From positions 223,729-287,728 of the forward strand of contig NZ_FNBT01000006.1 in the NCBI RefSeq assembly GCF_900102425.1: a DNA stretch of 64,000 bases, in the 5' to 3' direction. The notes beneath the pieces are model-generated. The model was not told the origin of the DNA, ran no database searches, and saw only the letters and a program-made list of their open reading frames with translations. The translations under genes and the position numbers were made by a program. Position 1 is the stretch's first letter. Each line of letters begins with the position of its first letter. The DNA is from Blastococcus aurantiacus (GTDB lineage: Bacteria > Actinomycetota > Actinomycetes > Mycobacteriales > Geodermatophilaceae). Below are positions 8,256-17,275 of the stretch, one piece after another.

Positions 8256-9344
8256 GTGCCCACGTTCGTTCCCGTCGGGCTCGCCGCCGGAGGCGTCCTG
8301 GCCGCCTGGCTGGCCGGGCCCCGCCCGATCGTGGCCGTGCTGCGCCTGCTCACCCGCCGCTCGGGGCGCGACGAGGCCGAGGACATCGCGCGGCGCAACG
8401 GCCCTCTGGTCCCGGCAGGGATCGAGGAACGGCTGGACCTTCCTTACGGCTCCGGGCGGCGGTGCCGGCTGGACGTGTTCCGTCCCGGAGGAGCGACCGG
8501 TCCGCTGCCCACCGTCGTCTGGGTGCACGGCGGCGGGTGGATAGGCGGCACCAAGGACGCGCTGCGCGACTACCTGCGAGTCCTCGCATCGCACGGTCTC
8601 GTCACCGTGGGCGTCGACTACTCGTGGGCCCCCGAGGCCACCTTCCCCCGCCAGCCGCGCGAGGTGGCGACCGCCGTCCGGTTCGTCGTGGAGCACGCCG
8701 ACGAGCTCGGCACCGATCCCGATCGGCTCGTCCTGGCCGGCGACTCCGCCGGAGCGCAGATCGCGGCCTGCGTGGCCGCCGCGTTCGTCGATCCGGCGTA
8801 CGCGCGGCTGGTCGGCGTCGACCCGGCGGTCGAGCCGCGGCAGCTCCGGGGCGCGGTGCTGTTCTGCGGCGCGTACTTCCTGCGGGTGCCACCGCCCTCG
8901 GACCGGCGCGCGGCGACCTTCGTCCGGTTGCTGCTGTGGTCCTACCTCGGCCTCCGGCGGCCGGCCCTGCTGCCGGACGGTCATCCCGCGTCGGTCGGGG
9001 ACCTGCTGACCGCCGCCTTCCCGCCCAGCCTCGTCAGCGCGGGGAACGGCGATCCGCTGCTCGCCCAGTCCCACCGCCTGGTCGAGCGGCTGCGCGGGGT
9101 GGGGGTCCCGGTGACCGAGCTGTTCTTCCCCGACGCCGACCCGCCCGTCCCGCACGAGTACCAGGTGCACCTCGACACCGGCACGGGGCGCCGCGCGCTC
9201 GACGCGGTCGTCGCCTTCGCGCAGCGGTACGCCGGGGCCGGGCCTGGGAGCTGCGCGAATAGCATGCGCGTGACCCAGGAGGTGGCGAGTGACCACGACG
9301 ATGGACGGCGACCGCAGCGGCGTGCCACCTCTGACCAAGGGTGA
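8256..9344 (+). CDS. Alpha/beta hydrolase fold-3 esterase
   Basis: A 362-residue protein from GTG 8256, chosen because CGGAGG sits 5 nt upstream. A hydrophobic N-terminal helix (residues 5-22) suggests membrane anchoring. The hormone-sensitive-lipase-like core shows the oxyanion motif HGGGW near residue 90 and the nucleophile elbow GDSAG near 162, with the catalytic Asp and His expected in DPLLAQ and PHEYQVH. The last 19 codons overlap the TetR start at 9289. It lies behind the second operator, suggesting a de-esterification role in the same glycan pathway (inference). Confidence 0.88.
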   Translation: MPTFVPVGLAAGGVLAAWLAGPRPIVAVLRLLTRRSGRDEAEDIARRNGPLVPAGIEERLDLPYGSGRRCRLDVFRPGGATGPLPTVVWVHGGGWIGGTKDALRDYLRVLASHGLVTVGVDYSWAPEATFPRQPREVATAVRFVVEHADELGTDPDRLVLAGDSAGAQIAACVAAAFVDPAYARLVGVDPAVEPRQLRGAVLFCGAYFLRVPPPSDRRAATFVRLLLWSYLGLRRPALLPDGHPASVGDLLTAAFPPSLVSAGNGDPLLAQSHRLVERLRGVGVPVTELFFPDADPPVPHEYQVHLDTGTGRRALDAVVAFAQRYAGAGPGSCANSMRVTQEVASDHDDGRRPQRRATSDQG

Positions 9345-9972
9345 GCGGACGCGCCGGCGCATCATGGACAGCGCGCTGGAGCTGTTCGGCGAACGCGGCT
9401 ACACCAGCGTGTCCCTCCGGGACGTCGCGGCGCGTGCGGCCATCACCCACGCCGGTCTGCTGCACTACTTCTCGGGCAAGGACGACCTGCTCATCACGGT
9501 GATGATCGACCGCGACAAGCAGGAGATCATCGCGCTGCAGGAACACATCGAACAGCTGAGCCGGCGCGACGGACGCCCGTGGACCGTCGACGACGTGGGC
9601 CTGTCCTGGCTGGTCGGGCAGATCGCCGCCAACCAGCGGCGTCCCGATCTGGCGCCGCTCTACGTCAAGCTCTCCGCCGAGGCCACCGAGCCGTCCCATC
9701 CGGCGCACAACTACTTCCGCAAGCGCTACGCCCGGCTGCGGAGGACGCTGACCGGCTCGATGGCCCGGGCCTTCGCCACCGCCGACCCCCCGGTGACGGG
9801 GCACGATCCCGTGGCGGCTGCGGCGCAGGTCATCGCGCTGGCCGACGGCCTGCAGATCCAGTGGGTCCTCGACCCCGATTCCGTGGACATGGTCGCCTCG
9901 TTGCTGGGCTACCTGCGGATGCTCGGGATCGATCCCGATGGGTGGGCGCTGGCCGACGAAGCCGCCGGCTGA
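9289..9972 (+). CDS. TetR/AcrR family transcriptional regulator
   Basis: A 227-residue TetR regulator. The N-terminal helix-turn-helix (TKGERTRRRIMDSALELFGE, then VSLRDVAARAAITHAGLLHYF) occupies residues about 14-65, and the rest is a helical ligand-binding and dimer domain. AGGAGG at 9277-9282 is correctly spaced for GTG 9289. It follows the esterase with a 56-nt overlap and is the only transcription factor in the first 60 kb, making it the natural candidate to bind the palindromes at 957 and 8184. No copy of that palindrome lies directly before its own gene. Confidence 0.94.
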   Translation: MTTTMDGDRSGVPPLTKGERTRRRIMDSALELFGERGYTSVSLRDVAARAAITHAGLLHYFSGKDDLLITVMIDRDKQEIIALQEHIEQLSRRDGRPWTVDDVGLSWLVGQIAANQRRPDLAPLYVKLSAEATEPSHPAHNYFRKRYARLRRTLTGSMARAFATADPPVTGHDPVAAAAQVIALADGLQIQWVLDPDSVDMVASLLGYLRMLGIDPDGWALADEAAG

Positions 9973-10003
9973 GCTCCGCCCGGGGGACAGGAGCACCTAC
10001 GGT

Positions 10004-11434
10004 GTGACGGTGACCACTTCCTGGGTGACCGAGCTGCAGGACGCGCTGGGGGCCGACAGCGTCCTGACCGATCCCGACGTCACCGCCGGGTACGCCCGGG
10101 ACCAGGCGATGATGGCGCCCGCGGGCACTCCGGCGGCCGTCGTCCTCCCGCGCAGCACCGCCGATGTCGTCGCCGTCATGCAGGTCGCCACCCGGCACGG
10201 TGTCCCGGTCGTGCCTCGCGGCGCCGGGTCCGGGCTCGCCGGGTCCAGCAACGCCGTGGACGGCGCGATCACGCTGGTCATGACCCGGATGGACGCGGTC
10301 CTGGAGGTCTCGCCCGCCGACCGGCTCGCCGTCGTCCAGCCGGGCGTGGTGAACAAGGACCTGCGCGACGCCGTCGCCGGGTACGGCCTGTTCTACCCAC
10401 CTGACCCCTCCAGCTACGACTGGTGCACGATCGGCGGCAACCTCTCCACCAACTCCGGTGGGCTCTGCTGCGTGAAGTACGGCGTCACCACCGACTACGT
10501 GATGGCGCTGGAGGTCGTGCTCGCCGACGGCCGCGTGCTGCGCACCGGGCGGCGCACGGTCAAGGGCGTCGCCGGCTACGACCTGCCGCGGCTGTTCGTC
10601 GGGTCGGAAGGGACGCTCGGCGTCATCACCGAGGCGACGCTGGCCCTGCGCCCGGCACCGGAGCGGCCCGTCACCCTCGCCGCCTCGTTCGGGACGACGG
10701 CGCAGACCGGCCAGGTGGTCGAGCGCGTGGTCACCAGCGGGCTGGTGCCCAGCCTGCTCGAGGTCATGGACAACACCTGCATCCGCGCCGTCGACGACCT
10801 GCTCAAGGCCGACCTGGACCGCTCCGCCCACGCGCTGCTGGTGGCGCAGTCCGACGCCGGCGGCGAGACCGCCGTCCGGGAGATGGAGGCCCTCGCGCAG
10901 CTCTGCCGGGAGGCCGGCGCCGATTTCGTGCACACCACCGATGACCCGGCGGAGGGCGACCTGCTGCTGCAGGCTCGCCGCATGGCCCTGCCGGCGCTGG
11001 CCACGCTGGGCAGCACGCTCATCGACGACGTCGCCGTGCCGCGCTCCCGCATCGCAGCGTTCCTCGACGGCTGCGACGCGGTCGCCGCGGCCCGCCGGCT
11101 CACCATCGGCGTCGTCGGCCACGCCGGCGACGGCAACATGCACCCGACCATCTGCTTCGACCCCGCCGACGCCGACCAGCGGGAGCGCGCCTTCGCCGCC
11201 TTCGACGACATCTGCGAGCTGGGGCTCTCCCTCGGCGGCACGATCACCGGCGAGCACGGGGTGGGTGCCATCAAGGTCGACTGGCTCGAGCGCGAGATCG
11301 GCCCGGTGGCGCTGGACGTGCACCGGGCGATCAAGGACGCGCTCGACCCGGACGGCCTGCTCAACCCGGGCAAGGTCTTCCGCCGCGCGTCCGTGCGCGA
11401 CCTCCCGGCGGTGGCTGAGCTGACCGGCCGCTGA
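10004..11434 (+). CDS. FAD-binding oxidase, GlcD / D-lactate dehydrogenase family
   Basis: A 476-residue flavoprotein of the VAO/GlcD type that oxidises a 2-hydroxy acid such as glycolate or D-lactate. The FAD-binding PCMH domain covers residues about 35-215 (VPVVPRGAGSGLAGSSNA, then NLSTNSGGLCCVKYGVT). The FAD-oxidase C-terminal domain carries GVVGHAGDGNMHP and ends with the typical GLLNPGKVF. Start GTG 10004 is preceded by AGGAG at 9989. No GlcE or GlcF partner gene is adjacent, so it is probably a single-subunit enzyme. It converges on the Nudix gene with a 7-bp gap. Confidence 0.92.
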   Translation: MTVTTSWVTELQDALGADSVLTDPDVTAGYARDQAMMAPAGTPAAVVLPRSTADVVAVMQVATRHGVPVVPRGAGSGLAGSSNAVDGAITLVMTRMDAVLEVSPADRLAVVQPGVVNKDLRDAVAGYGLFYPPDPSSYDWCTIGGNLSTNSGGLCCVKYGVTTDYVMALEVVLADGRVLRTGRRTVKGVAGYDLPRLFVGSEGTLGVITEATLALRPAPERPVTLAASFGTTAQTGQVVERVVTSGLVPSLLEVMDNTCIRAVDDLLKADLDRSAHALLVAQSDAGGETAVREMEALAQLCREAGADFVHTTDDPAEGDLLLQARRMALPALATLGSTLIDDVAVPRSRIAAFLDGCDAVAAARRLTIGVVGHAGDGNMHPTICFDPADADQRERAFAAFDDICELGLSLGGTITGEHGVGAIKVDWLEREIGPVALDVHRAIKDALDPDGLLNPGKVFRRASVRDLPAVAELTGR

Positions 11435-11441
11435 GCCCGCG

Positions 11442-11909
11442 TCAGGTGGGGTGGCGGAGCGAGACCCGGACGGGATCGATCCACATCGCCGAGGAGGGCC
11501 AGAGCACCCGCTCGGCCTCGTCGAGCGTCATCCACCGCAGCGCGAAGCGGTGCCCGGTGACGTCGCTGTCGGTCTCCTCCCACTCCCACTGCTCGTGCGG
11601 CCCGGGCGTCGTGCGGCTGAGATGGAAAGCGTGCTGGATCTGCTCCTCGAGGCCCGCCGGCACGTTGCCGGGCTCCGACCGGTTCCAGGCCTCACCGAGC
11701 TTCCGGACGACGACGGCGGAGTCGAGACCGGACTCCTCGGCGAGCTCACGGAGCACGGCGTCCTCGGCGGACTCGCCCACGTGGATGCCGCCGCCCGGGA
11801 CCTGCGTCCCCGCGTCCACGTCCAGGTGCTCGAAGACGAGGAGCCGACCGGACGGGTCGGTGAGGTAGGCGATCGCCCGCTGGTAGCAGTCGGGATGCCA
11901 GCCGGCCAT
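11442..11909 (-). CDS. Nudix hydrolase
   Basis: A 155-residue Nudix protein with a complete Nudix box at residues 40-62: G-x5-E, then REL-AEESGL. The fold hydrolyses a nucleoside diphosphate linked to another group, with metal held by the box glutamates. Substrate cannot be told from sequence. Start ATG 11909 is the first ATG before the conserved core; weak ribosome-site evidence leaves room for a slightly longer N-terminus. The methyltransferase gene lies upstream on the same strand, 47 bp away. Confidence 0.9.
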   Translation of the reverse strand: MAGWHPDCYQRAIAYLTDPSGRLLVFEHLDVDAGTQVPGGGIHVGESAEDAVLRELAEESGLDSAVVVRKLGEAWNRSEPGNVPAGLEEQIQHAFHLSRTTPGPHEQWEWEETDSDVTGHRFALRWMTLDEAERVLWPSSAMWIDPVRVSLRHPT

Positions 11910-11956
11910 CGCCGTCAGCCGCTTCGTCGGTCGCCCGGCTCCGTGCACCGCCGGAG

Positions 11957-12766
11957 TCACGAACTGGTCGAGGCGGTGAGCTGCCAGAAGCGGGCGGTGC
12001 GCCAGTAGGGCTCCCGTTCGCACAGCCGGAGTTCCAGATCGAGCAGCTGCTCGTAGAAGGCGGGCTCGGACTTGCGCTCGTCGTCGGCGATCAGGTCCAT
12101 GACGCACCGGATGCCGAACCGGTGCTGGACGGTGCACCCGGCGTCGGTGAGCGCCTCCTCCGCCTCCGCCGCCCCGAGCCGCCGCATGGGGTGGTCGAAG
12201 GTCTCGCCGTGCACCGTGGGGGAGTCCAGGACGGCGAGGGCGCCGGCCGGGTCCTGCCGGCGGACCGCGGCGGACAGCACGTCCATCGCAGGGTTGGGCG
12301 CCATCACCGACACCACCCCGTCCGCCCGGGCCAGCCTGGCGAGCCAGCGCACGGTCGCCGGGACGTCGGCGCGGTAGTGCAGCACGTTGTGGCAGAGCAC
12401 GACGTCGAACGTGCCCAGGGGCTCGTCGCCGGCACCGGTCATCAGGTCGTCGAGGTCGGCGCGCACCACCCGGACGCGGTCGGCGACGCCCCGGCGACCC
12501 GCCGCCTCCTGCGCCTGCATCAGGAGCTCGGGCGCGAAGTCGAGCACCGTCACGTCGTGCCCGTCCTCGGCCAGCGGCAGGCTGTCGGCGCCGTCGCCAC
12601 CACCGACGTCGAGCACCCGGAGCCGCCCGGGGAGCGCCGCGATCGCCCGCGCCGTCGTCTCCCGGGCGACGGCGTAGCGCAGCCGGCCCCAGGGCGAGGA
12701 CTGCCAGGACGCCCACTGGCCGGCGCGATCGCCGAAGACGCCTGCCGCCGCTCCACCGTCGCTCAT
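11957..12766 (-). CDS. Class I SAM-dependent methyltransferase resembling CmoM/SmtA
   Basis: A 269-residue methyltransferase. The SAM-binding motif I is RVLDVGGGDGAD, with TVLDFAPELL (motif II) and DVVLCHNVLHY (motif IV). The C-terminus (YEQLLDLELRLCEREPYW, then ARFWQLTA) closely follows the layout of CmoM/SmtA, which methylates a carboxymethoxyuridine in tRNA in gamma-proteobacteria. Whether that substrate exists here is unknown, so only the family is called. The ATG sits 6 nt after a TAGGGT box (12773-12778 on the minus strand), suggesting a leaderless transcript. Confidence 0.85.
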   Translation of the reverse strand: MSDGGAAAGVFGDRAGQWASWQSSPWGRLRYAVARETTARAIAALPGRLRVLDVGGGDGADSLPLAEDGHDVTVLDFAPELLMQAQEAAGRRGVADRVRVVRADLDDLMTGAGDEPLGTFDVVLCHNVLHYRADVPATVRWLARLARADGVVSVMAPNPAMDVLSAAVRRQDPAGALAVLDSPTVHGETFDHPMRRLGAAEAEEALTDAGCTVQHRFGIRCVMDLIADDERKSEPAFYEQLLDLELRLCEREPYWRTARFWQLTASTSS

Positions 12767-12772
12767 CCGGCG

Positions 12773-12778
12773 ACCCTA
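12773..12778 (-). promoter_or_regulatory. -10 box of the CmoM-like methyltransferase gene
   Basis: TAGGGT on the minus strand, 6 nt before ATG 12766: leaderless layout. Confidence 0.5.
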
Positions 12779-12802
12779 GAGGCGTCCGCGTGCTCGTGGG
12801 GA

Positions 12803-12861
12803 AGCCGCGGTGTGGTCACGCAGCCGCCGTACACCGCGGCTCCGTGACCGCACGGCGGCTC
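12803..12861. repeat. Intergenic element with interleaved inverted repeats
   Basis: Three segments, AGCCGCGGTGT (12803), GTCACG (12815) and AGCCGCCGT (12822), are followed in the same order by their complements ACACCGCGGCT, CGTGAC and ACGGCGGCT. The stems therefore interlock rather than nest. The right half (12827-12861) is similar to 45545-45579. It lies between divergent genes. Confidence 0.55.
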
Positions 12862-12924
12862 TCGTGGCGCAGGCAGCCGGGCGATGGGCTGTCCGCTGTC
12901 GGTGCCGGATGACACGCTGTGCCG

Positions 12925-14277
12925 GTGAGCACCGATCGGCTGGTCGTCATCGGCGGGGACGCCGCCGGAATGTCGGCCGCCGCGCAGGCGCGCCGGCTCC
13001 GGCCGGCGGGCGACCTCGACATCGTCGTGCTGGAGCAGGGCCCGGAGATCTCCTACTCGGCCTGCGGCATCCCTTACTGGATCGGCGGCCAGGTCCCCGA
13101 CCGCGACGCGCTGCTGGCCCGCACGCCGGCCGAGTTCGAGGCCGACGGCATCACCGTGCACACGCACGTCCGTGCCGAGGCGATCGATCTGGACGCGGGG
13201 GAGGTGCGGGCCTCCGACGGCCGGCGGTACGGCTACGACAACCTGGTGGTGGCCACCGGCGGGCGGCCGACCCGCCCGCCGGTACCGGGCCTGGACGCCG
13301 ACGGCGTCTTCGGCGTGCACCGGCTGGCCGACGGCGCCGACATCCGGGCCGCGATCGCCGCGGGCGCGGAGAAGGCCGTCGTCCTGGGCGGCGGCTACAT
13401 CGGCCTGGAGATGGCCGAGGTGCTGCTCGCCCGGGGACTGTCGGTCACCGTCGTCCTGGCCGACCCGCTGCCGATGGCCCAGCTCGACGACGACATGGGC
13501 GAGCGGATCTGCAAGGCCATGGGCGACATGGGCATCGACGTCCAGCCCGACCAACCCGTGCGCGAGATCGAGGTCGACGCCGACGGCGCGGTCCGGGCGG
13601 TGCGCACCGATGCGGGCAGCTACGACGCCGACCTCGTCGTCCTGGGGCTGGGCATGGGCCCGGAGACGACGCTGGCGCGCGAGGCCGGCCTCCAGATCGG
13701 CGTCACCGGGGGCATCGACGTCGCCCACACCCAGCGCAGCCGCTCGCATCCCGAGGTGTTCGCCGCCGGGGACTGCGTGCAGACCTTCCACCGGATCACC
13801 GGCGAGGGCATCCACGTCGCCCTCGGCACGCACGCGAACAAGCAGGGCCGGGTCGCGGGCTCGGTGATCGGCGGACGGCCGGCCCGGTTCGCCGGCGTCC
13901 TGGGCACGGCGGCGACGAAGGTGGGCGATCTGGAGGTGGCGCGCACCGGGCTGTGCACGACCCAGGCCGAGCAGGCCGGCTTCGACCACCGCACCGAGAC
14001 GATCGAGGCGACGACGCGGGCCGGCTACTACCCGGGCGCCGAGGCAATCGCCGTCAAGATCATCACCGAGCGCGGCTCCGGGTTGCTGCTGGGCGCGCAG
14101 ATCGTGGGCGGGCCGGGCAGCGGCAAGCGGATCGACGTCCTGGCCACGGCCATCTGGGCGGGGATGACCGCTGAGGAACTGGCCGGCTCCGACCTCTCCT
14201 ACGCGCCGCCGCTCTCGCCGACCTACGACCCGGTCGTCGTCGCCGCGCGGGTGGCCAGCCGGATCGAGACGGGCTGA
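12925..14277 (+). CDS. FAD-dependent pyridine nucleotide-disulfide oxidoreductase (CoA-disulfide reductase / NADH oxidase-like)
   Basis: About 450 residues. An FAD-binding Rossmann motif (VVIGGDAAGMSAAAQAR) opens the protein, and SYSACGIPYW near residue 45 holds the single redox Cys typical of CoA-disulfide reductases and related NADH oxidases. A second nucleotide motif (VLGGGYIGLEMAE) binds NAD(P)H, and AAGDC binds FAD. The C-terminal dimerisation domain follows (KIITERGSGLLLGAQIVGG). Whether it reduces a disulfide, oxygen or another acceptor is not decidable here. I use GTG 12925, which sits where a leaderless start would fall after the -10-like GACACGCT; GTG 12919 is the alternative. Confidence 0.9.
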   Translation: MSTDRLVVIGGDAAGMSAAAQARRLRPAGDLDIVVLEQGPEISYSACGIPYWIGGQVPDRDALLARTPAEFEADGITVHTHVRAEAIDLDAGEVRASDGRRYGYDNLVVATGGRPTRPPVPGLDADGVFGVHRLADGADIRAAIAAGAEKAVVLGGGYIGLEMAEVLLARGLSVTVVLADPLPMAQLDDDMGERICKAMGDMGIDVQPDQPVREIEVDADGAVRAVRTDAGSYDADLVVLGLGMGPETTLAREAGLQIGVTGGIDVAHTQRSRSHPEVFAAGDCVQTFHRITGEGIHVALGTHANKQGRVAGSVIGGRPARFAGVLGTAATKVGDLEVARTGLCTTQAEQAGFDHRTETIEATTRAGYYPGAEAIAVKIITERGSGLLLGAQIVGGPGSGKRIDVLATAIWAGMTAEELAGSDLSYAPPLSPTYDPVVVAARVASRIETG

Positions 14278-14283
14278 GCAGCG

Positions 14284-14898
14284 GTGGGCGAGCCGACGGA
14301 CGCCGCACCGACCGAGGTCCGGGACGCGGACTGGTACGGCGAGGACCTCTCCGGCCAGGAGCACACGGCGGTCCGGTTCTCCGGCGTGGACCTCACCGAG
14401 GCCACGGGTGAGGGCGCGGTCTTCACCGACTGCACCTTCGTCGACTGCAAGTTCAACGCCACCTCCTTCACCGACGCCGCCTTCCTGAACTGCTCGTTCA
14501 CCGGCTGCGCGTTCTTCCAGGCCGAGTTCACCGCGTGCAAGTTCGTGGGCAGCCGGTTCCAGCGGTGCACCTTCGACCTGATGAGCGTCGACGGCGGGGA
14601 CTGGTCCTTCGTCCTCCTGCCCGGGGCCGACCTCGCCCGCGCCACGCTCGCCGGCACCCGCATGCGCGAGGCCGACCTCACCGGGGTGCGGGCGGCGGGT
14701 GCCACGCTGCGCGGACTGGACCTCTCCGCGGCCGAGCTGTCGGGCGTGGACCTCAGTGGCGCCGACCTCCGCGGCAGCGACCTGAGCGCCCTCGACCCGC
14801 GCGACGCCGAGCTCGCGGGGGCGCAGATCGACGTCACCCAGGCGGTCGTACTGGTCACCACCCTGGGGTTACGGGTCGGCCCCGACGCCCCGGGATGA
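14284..14898 (+). CDS. Pentapeptide repeat protein
   Basis: A 204-residue protein with about 20 tandem A(D/N)LxX-type pentapeptides: TDCTFVDCKFNATSF and similar in the first half (Cys/Phe-rich), then GADLARATLAGTRMREADLT and DLSAAELSGVDLSGADL in the second. The repeats predict a right-handed quadrilateral beta-helix. Function is unknown; some family members mimic DNA and protect gyrase, which cannot be claimed here. It starts 6 bp after the flavoprotein gene, so the two are probably co-transcribed. Confidence 0.9.
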   Translation: MGEPTDAAPTEVRDADWYGEDLSGQEHTAVRFSGVDLTEATGEGAVFTDCTFVDCKFNATSFTDAAFLNCSFTGCAFFQAEFTACKFVGSRFQRCTFDLMSVDGGDWSFVLLPGADLARATLAGTRMREADLTGVRAAGATLRGLDLSAAELSGVDLSGADLRGSDLSALDPRDAELAGAQIDVTQAVVLVTTLGLRVGPDAPG

Positions 14899-14966
14899 CG
14901 GGCCCGGCGCAATACTGAGCGCGACGTACAGCGCCGTACACCAGCTTCACCGGAGGAGTGCCCCGC

Positions 14967-16001
14967 ATGCCCATCGCGACCCCCGAGGTCTACGCCGACA
15001 TGATCAGTCGGGCCAAGGAGGGCGGCTTCGCCTACCCGGCGATCAACTGCACCTCGTCGGAGACGATCAACGCGGCCCTCAGGGGCTTCGCCGACGCCGG
15101 CAGCGACGGCATCATCCAGTTCTCCACCGGCGGTGCCGAGTTCGGCTCGGGCACCAAGGTCAAGGACATGGTCACCGGCGCGGTGGCGCTGGCCGAGTTC
15201 GCGCACGTCGTCGCCGAGAAGTACCCGGTCAACGTCGCGCTGCACACCGACCACTGCCCCAAGGACAAGCTCGACGGCTACGTCCGCCCGCTGATCGCGC
15301 TGTCGAAGGACCGCGTCGACGCCGGCCAGGAGCCGCTGTTCCAGTCGCACATGTGGGACGGCTCGGCCATCGAGCTCGGCGAGAACCTCGACATCGCCGA
15401 GGAGCTCATGGAGAAGTCGGCGGCAGCCAAGCTCGTGCTCGAGCTGGAGATCGGCATCGTCGGCGGTGAGGAGGACGGCGTCGTCGCCGAGATCAACGAG
15501 AAGCTCTACACCGCCGACGGCGACTTCCGGCGCACCGCCCAGAAGCTGGGCCTCGGCGAGCGCGGCGTCTACCTTCTGGCCGCCACCTTCGGCAACGTGC
15601 ACGGCGTCTACAAGCCCGGCAACGTCAAGCTCCGGCCCGAGATCCTCAAGCAGGGTCAGGACGTCGTCGCCAAGGAGTTCGGTCTGGGCGAGGGCGCCAA
15701 GCCGTTCAACCTGGTCTTCCACGGCGGTTCGGGGTCCGCGGAGTCGGAGATCCGCGAGGCGATCTCCTACGGCGTCGTGAAGATGAACGTCGACACCGAC
15801 ACCCAGTACGCCTTCACCCGCCCGATCGCGGCGCACATGTTCAGCAAGTACGACGGCGTGCTGAAGATCGACGGCGAGGTCGGCGACAAGAAGGCCTACG
15901 ACCCGCGCAGCTACCTCAAGGCCGCGGAGGCGGGCATGGCCGCCCGCGTCGTCGAGGCGTGCGAGCACCTGCTGTCCGCCGGCCAGTCCCAGGGAGCCTG
16001 A
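14967..16001 (+). CDS. fbaA: Class II fructose-1,6-bisphosphate aldolase
   Basis: A 344-residue zinc-dependent aldolase of glycolysis and gluconeogenesis. Visible are the zinc-ligand motif LHTDHCPK, the acidic segment ELEIGIVGGEEDG and the phosphate-binding loops VFHGGSGS and KMNVDTDTQ. ATG 14967 is chosen because GGAGG at 14952 has correct spacing; a GTG at 14958 is too close to it. The DUF3151 gene follows after 2 bp, a conserved actinobacterial arrangement. Confidence 0.98.
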   Translation: MPIATPEVYADMISRAKEGGFAYPAINCTSSETINAALRGFADAGSDGIIQFSTGGAEFGSGTKVKDMVTGAVALAEFAHVVAEKYPVNVALHTDHCPKDKLDGYVRPLIALSKDRVDAGQEPLFQSHMWDGSAIELGENLDIAEELMEKSAAAKLVLELEIGIVGGEEDGVVAEINEKLYTADGDFRRTAQKLGLGERGVYLLAATFGNVHGVYKPGNVKLRPEILKQGQDVVAKEFGLGEGAKPFNLVFHGGSGSAESEIREAISYGVVKMNVDTDTQYAFTRPIAAHMFSKYDGVLKIDGEVGDKKAYDPRSYLKAAEAGMAARVVEACEHLLSAGQSQGA

Positions 16002-16003
16002 CC

Positions 16004-16423
16004 ATGACGCACTCCCACAACCTGCTGGGCGAGCCCGAGCCGACGCTGCTCCCGGCGAACCCGGAGGCCGACGGCGAGCTCGCCTCCGGCACCCCGGCCG
16101 CCGAGGTCGCCGCCCGCCACCCCACGGTCAGCGCCGCCTGGGCGGCCCTGGCCGAGGAGGCGCTGGGCCGCACCGAGCGCCTGCTGCCCGACACCATCGA
16201 GGCCTACGCCTACGCCCGCACCGGCTACCACCGCGGGCTGGACGCGCTGCGCCGCAACGGTTGGAAGGGCTTCGGCCCCGTCCCGTGGTCGCACGAGCCC
16301 AACCGCGGGTTCCTGCGCTGCGTCACGGTGCTGGCGGCGGCCGCGGAGGCCATCGGCGAGCACGACGAGCAGGAGCGCTGCACCCAGTTGCTGCGCGACT
16401 GCGACCCCACCCTCGCGCCCTAG
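16004..16423 (+). CDS. DUF3151 family protein
   Basis: A 139-residue cytoplasmic protein with the conserved DUF3151 core (YAYARTGYHRGLDALRRNGW and VPWSHEPNRGFLRC). Function is unknown. It lies 2 bp behind the aldolase with its own AGGGAGC ribosome site, so it is co-expressed with glycolysis. Twin palindromes end the operon. Confidence 0.92.
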   Translation: MTHSHNLLGEPEPTLLPANPEADGELASGTPAAEVAARHPTVSAAWAALAEEALGRTERLLPDTIEAYAYARTGYHRGLDALRRNGWKGFGPVPWSHEPNRGFLRCVTVLAAAAEAIGEHDEQERCTQLLRDCDPTLAP

Positions 16424-16424
16424 A

Positions 16425-16469
16425 CCTGCTTTTCCGCGGAAAAGCAGGACGCTTCTCCGCGGAGAAGCG
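16425..16469. terminator. Twin CCGCGG-centred palindromes between convergent genes
   Basis: Two back-to-back perfect palindromes: 16425-16448 (12-bp arms, CCTGCTTTTCCG) and 16450-16469 (10-bp arms, CGCTTCTCCG). They share the core TCCGCGGA. Both lie between the DUF3151 stop and the convergent ABC ATPase stop at 16473, so they can act as a bidirectional terminator. The T-run lies inside the stem and no classical U-tract follows it. Confidence 0.75.
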
Positions 16470-16472
16470 GGG

Positions 16473-17275
16473 TCAGCGCTCGCCGAGCTCCGGGTGGAGC
16501 TCGGTGAGCGCGTCGGTGAGCACGCCGAGCTGGTCGCCGCCGGCCATCAGCGCGGTGAGGCCGTCGGCGTCGACGTCCTCCCGCGTGAGGTTGCCGGCCA
16601 CCTGGCCACCGGCCAGCAGCAGGAACCGGTCGCCGATGAGGTGGGCGTACCGGGGGTTGTTGGTGACGACGACGACGGTCAGCCCCTGGGCCCGCGCGGC
16701 GAGGATGGCCTGCCCGAACAGCGTCTGACGGGCGACCGTCACCGCCGCCGTGGGCTCGTCGACGACCAGCGCGCTGGCGCCGAAGTGCAGCGCCCGGGCC
16801 ACGGCGAGGCTCTGCCGCTCACCGGCCTGCAACCGGCTCGCCGGCTGGTCGGGGTCCAGGCCCGGGACGCCGACCCGGGCCATCGCCCGCGCCGTCGTCG
16901 CCCGCGCGGAGTCCAGGTCGAGCCGGCGCAGCGGCCACACGCCCCGGGTCGGCTCCGCGCCCAGGAAGAAGTTGCGCCACACCGACAGCAGCGGCGCGAC
17001 GGCGAGGTCCTCCCAGACGGTCGCGATCCCGGCAGCCCGTGCCGCACGCGGCGAGCGGAAGCGCACCGCCGTCCCGTCGACCAGGAGCTCGCCCTCGTCG
17101 TGCCGGCGCAGCCCGGACAGCAGCGCAACCAGCGTGGACTTGCCCGACCCGTTCTCGCCGAGCACGCAGCTGATCTCGCCGGCGGGGAACGTCGCGCTCA
17201 CCCGGGACAGCGCCGGGACGCTGCCGTGTCGCACCGTCACCCCGCGCAGCTCCAGTCCGCGCGTGCCGCCCTCGC

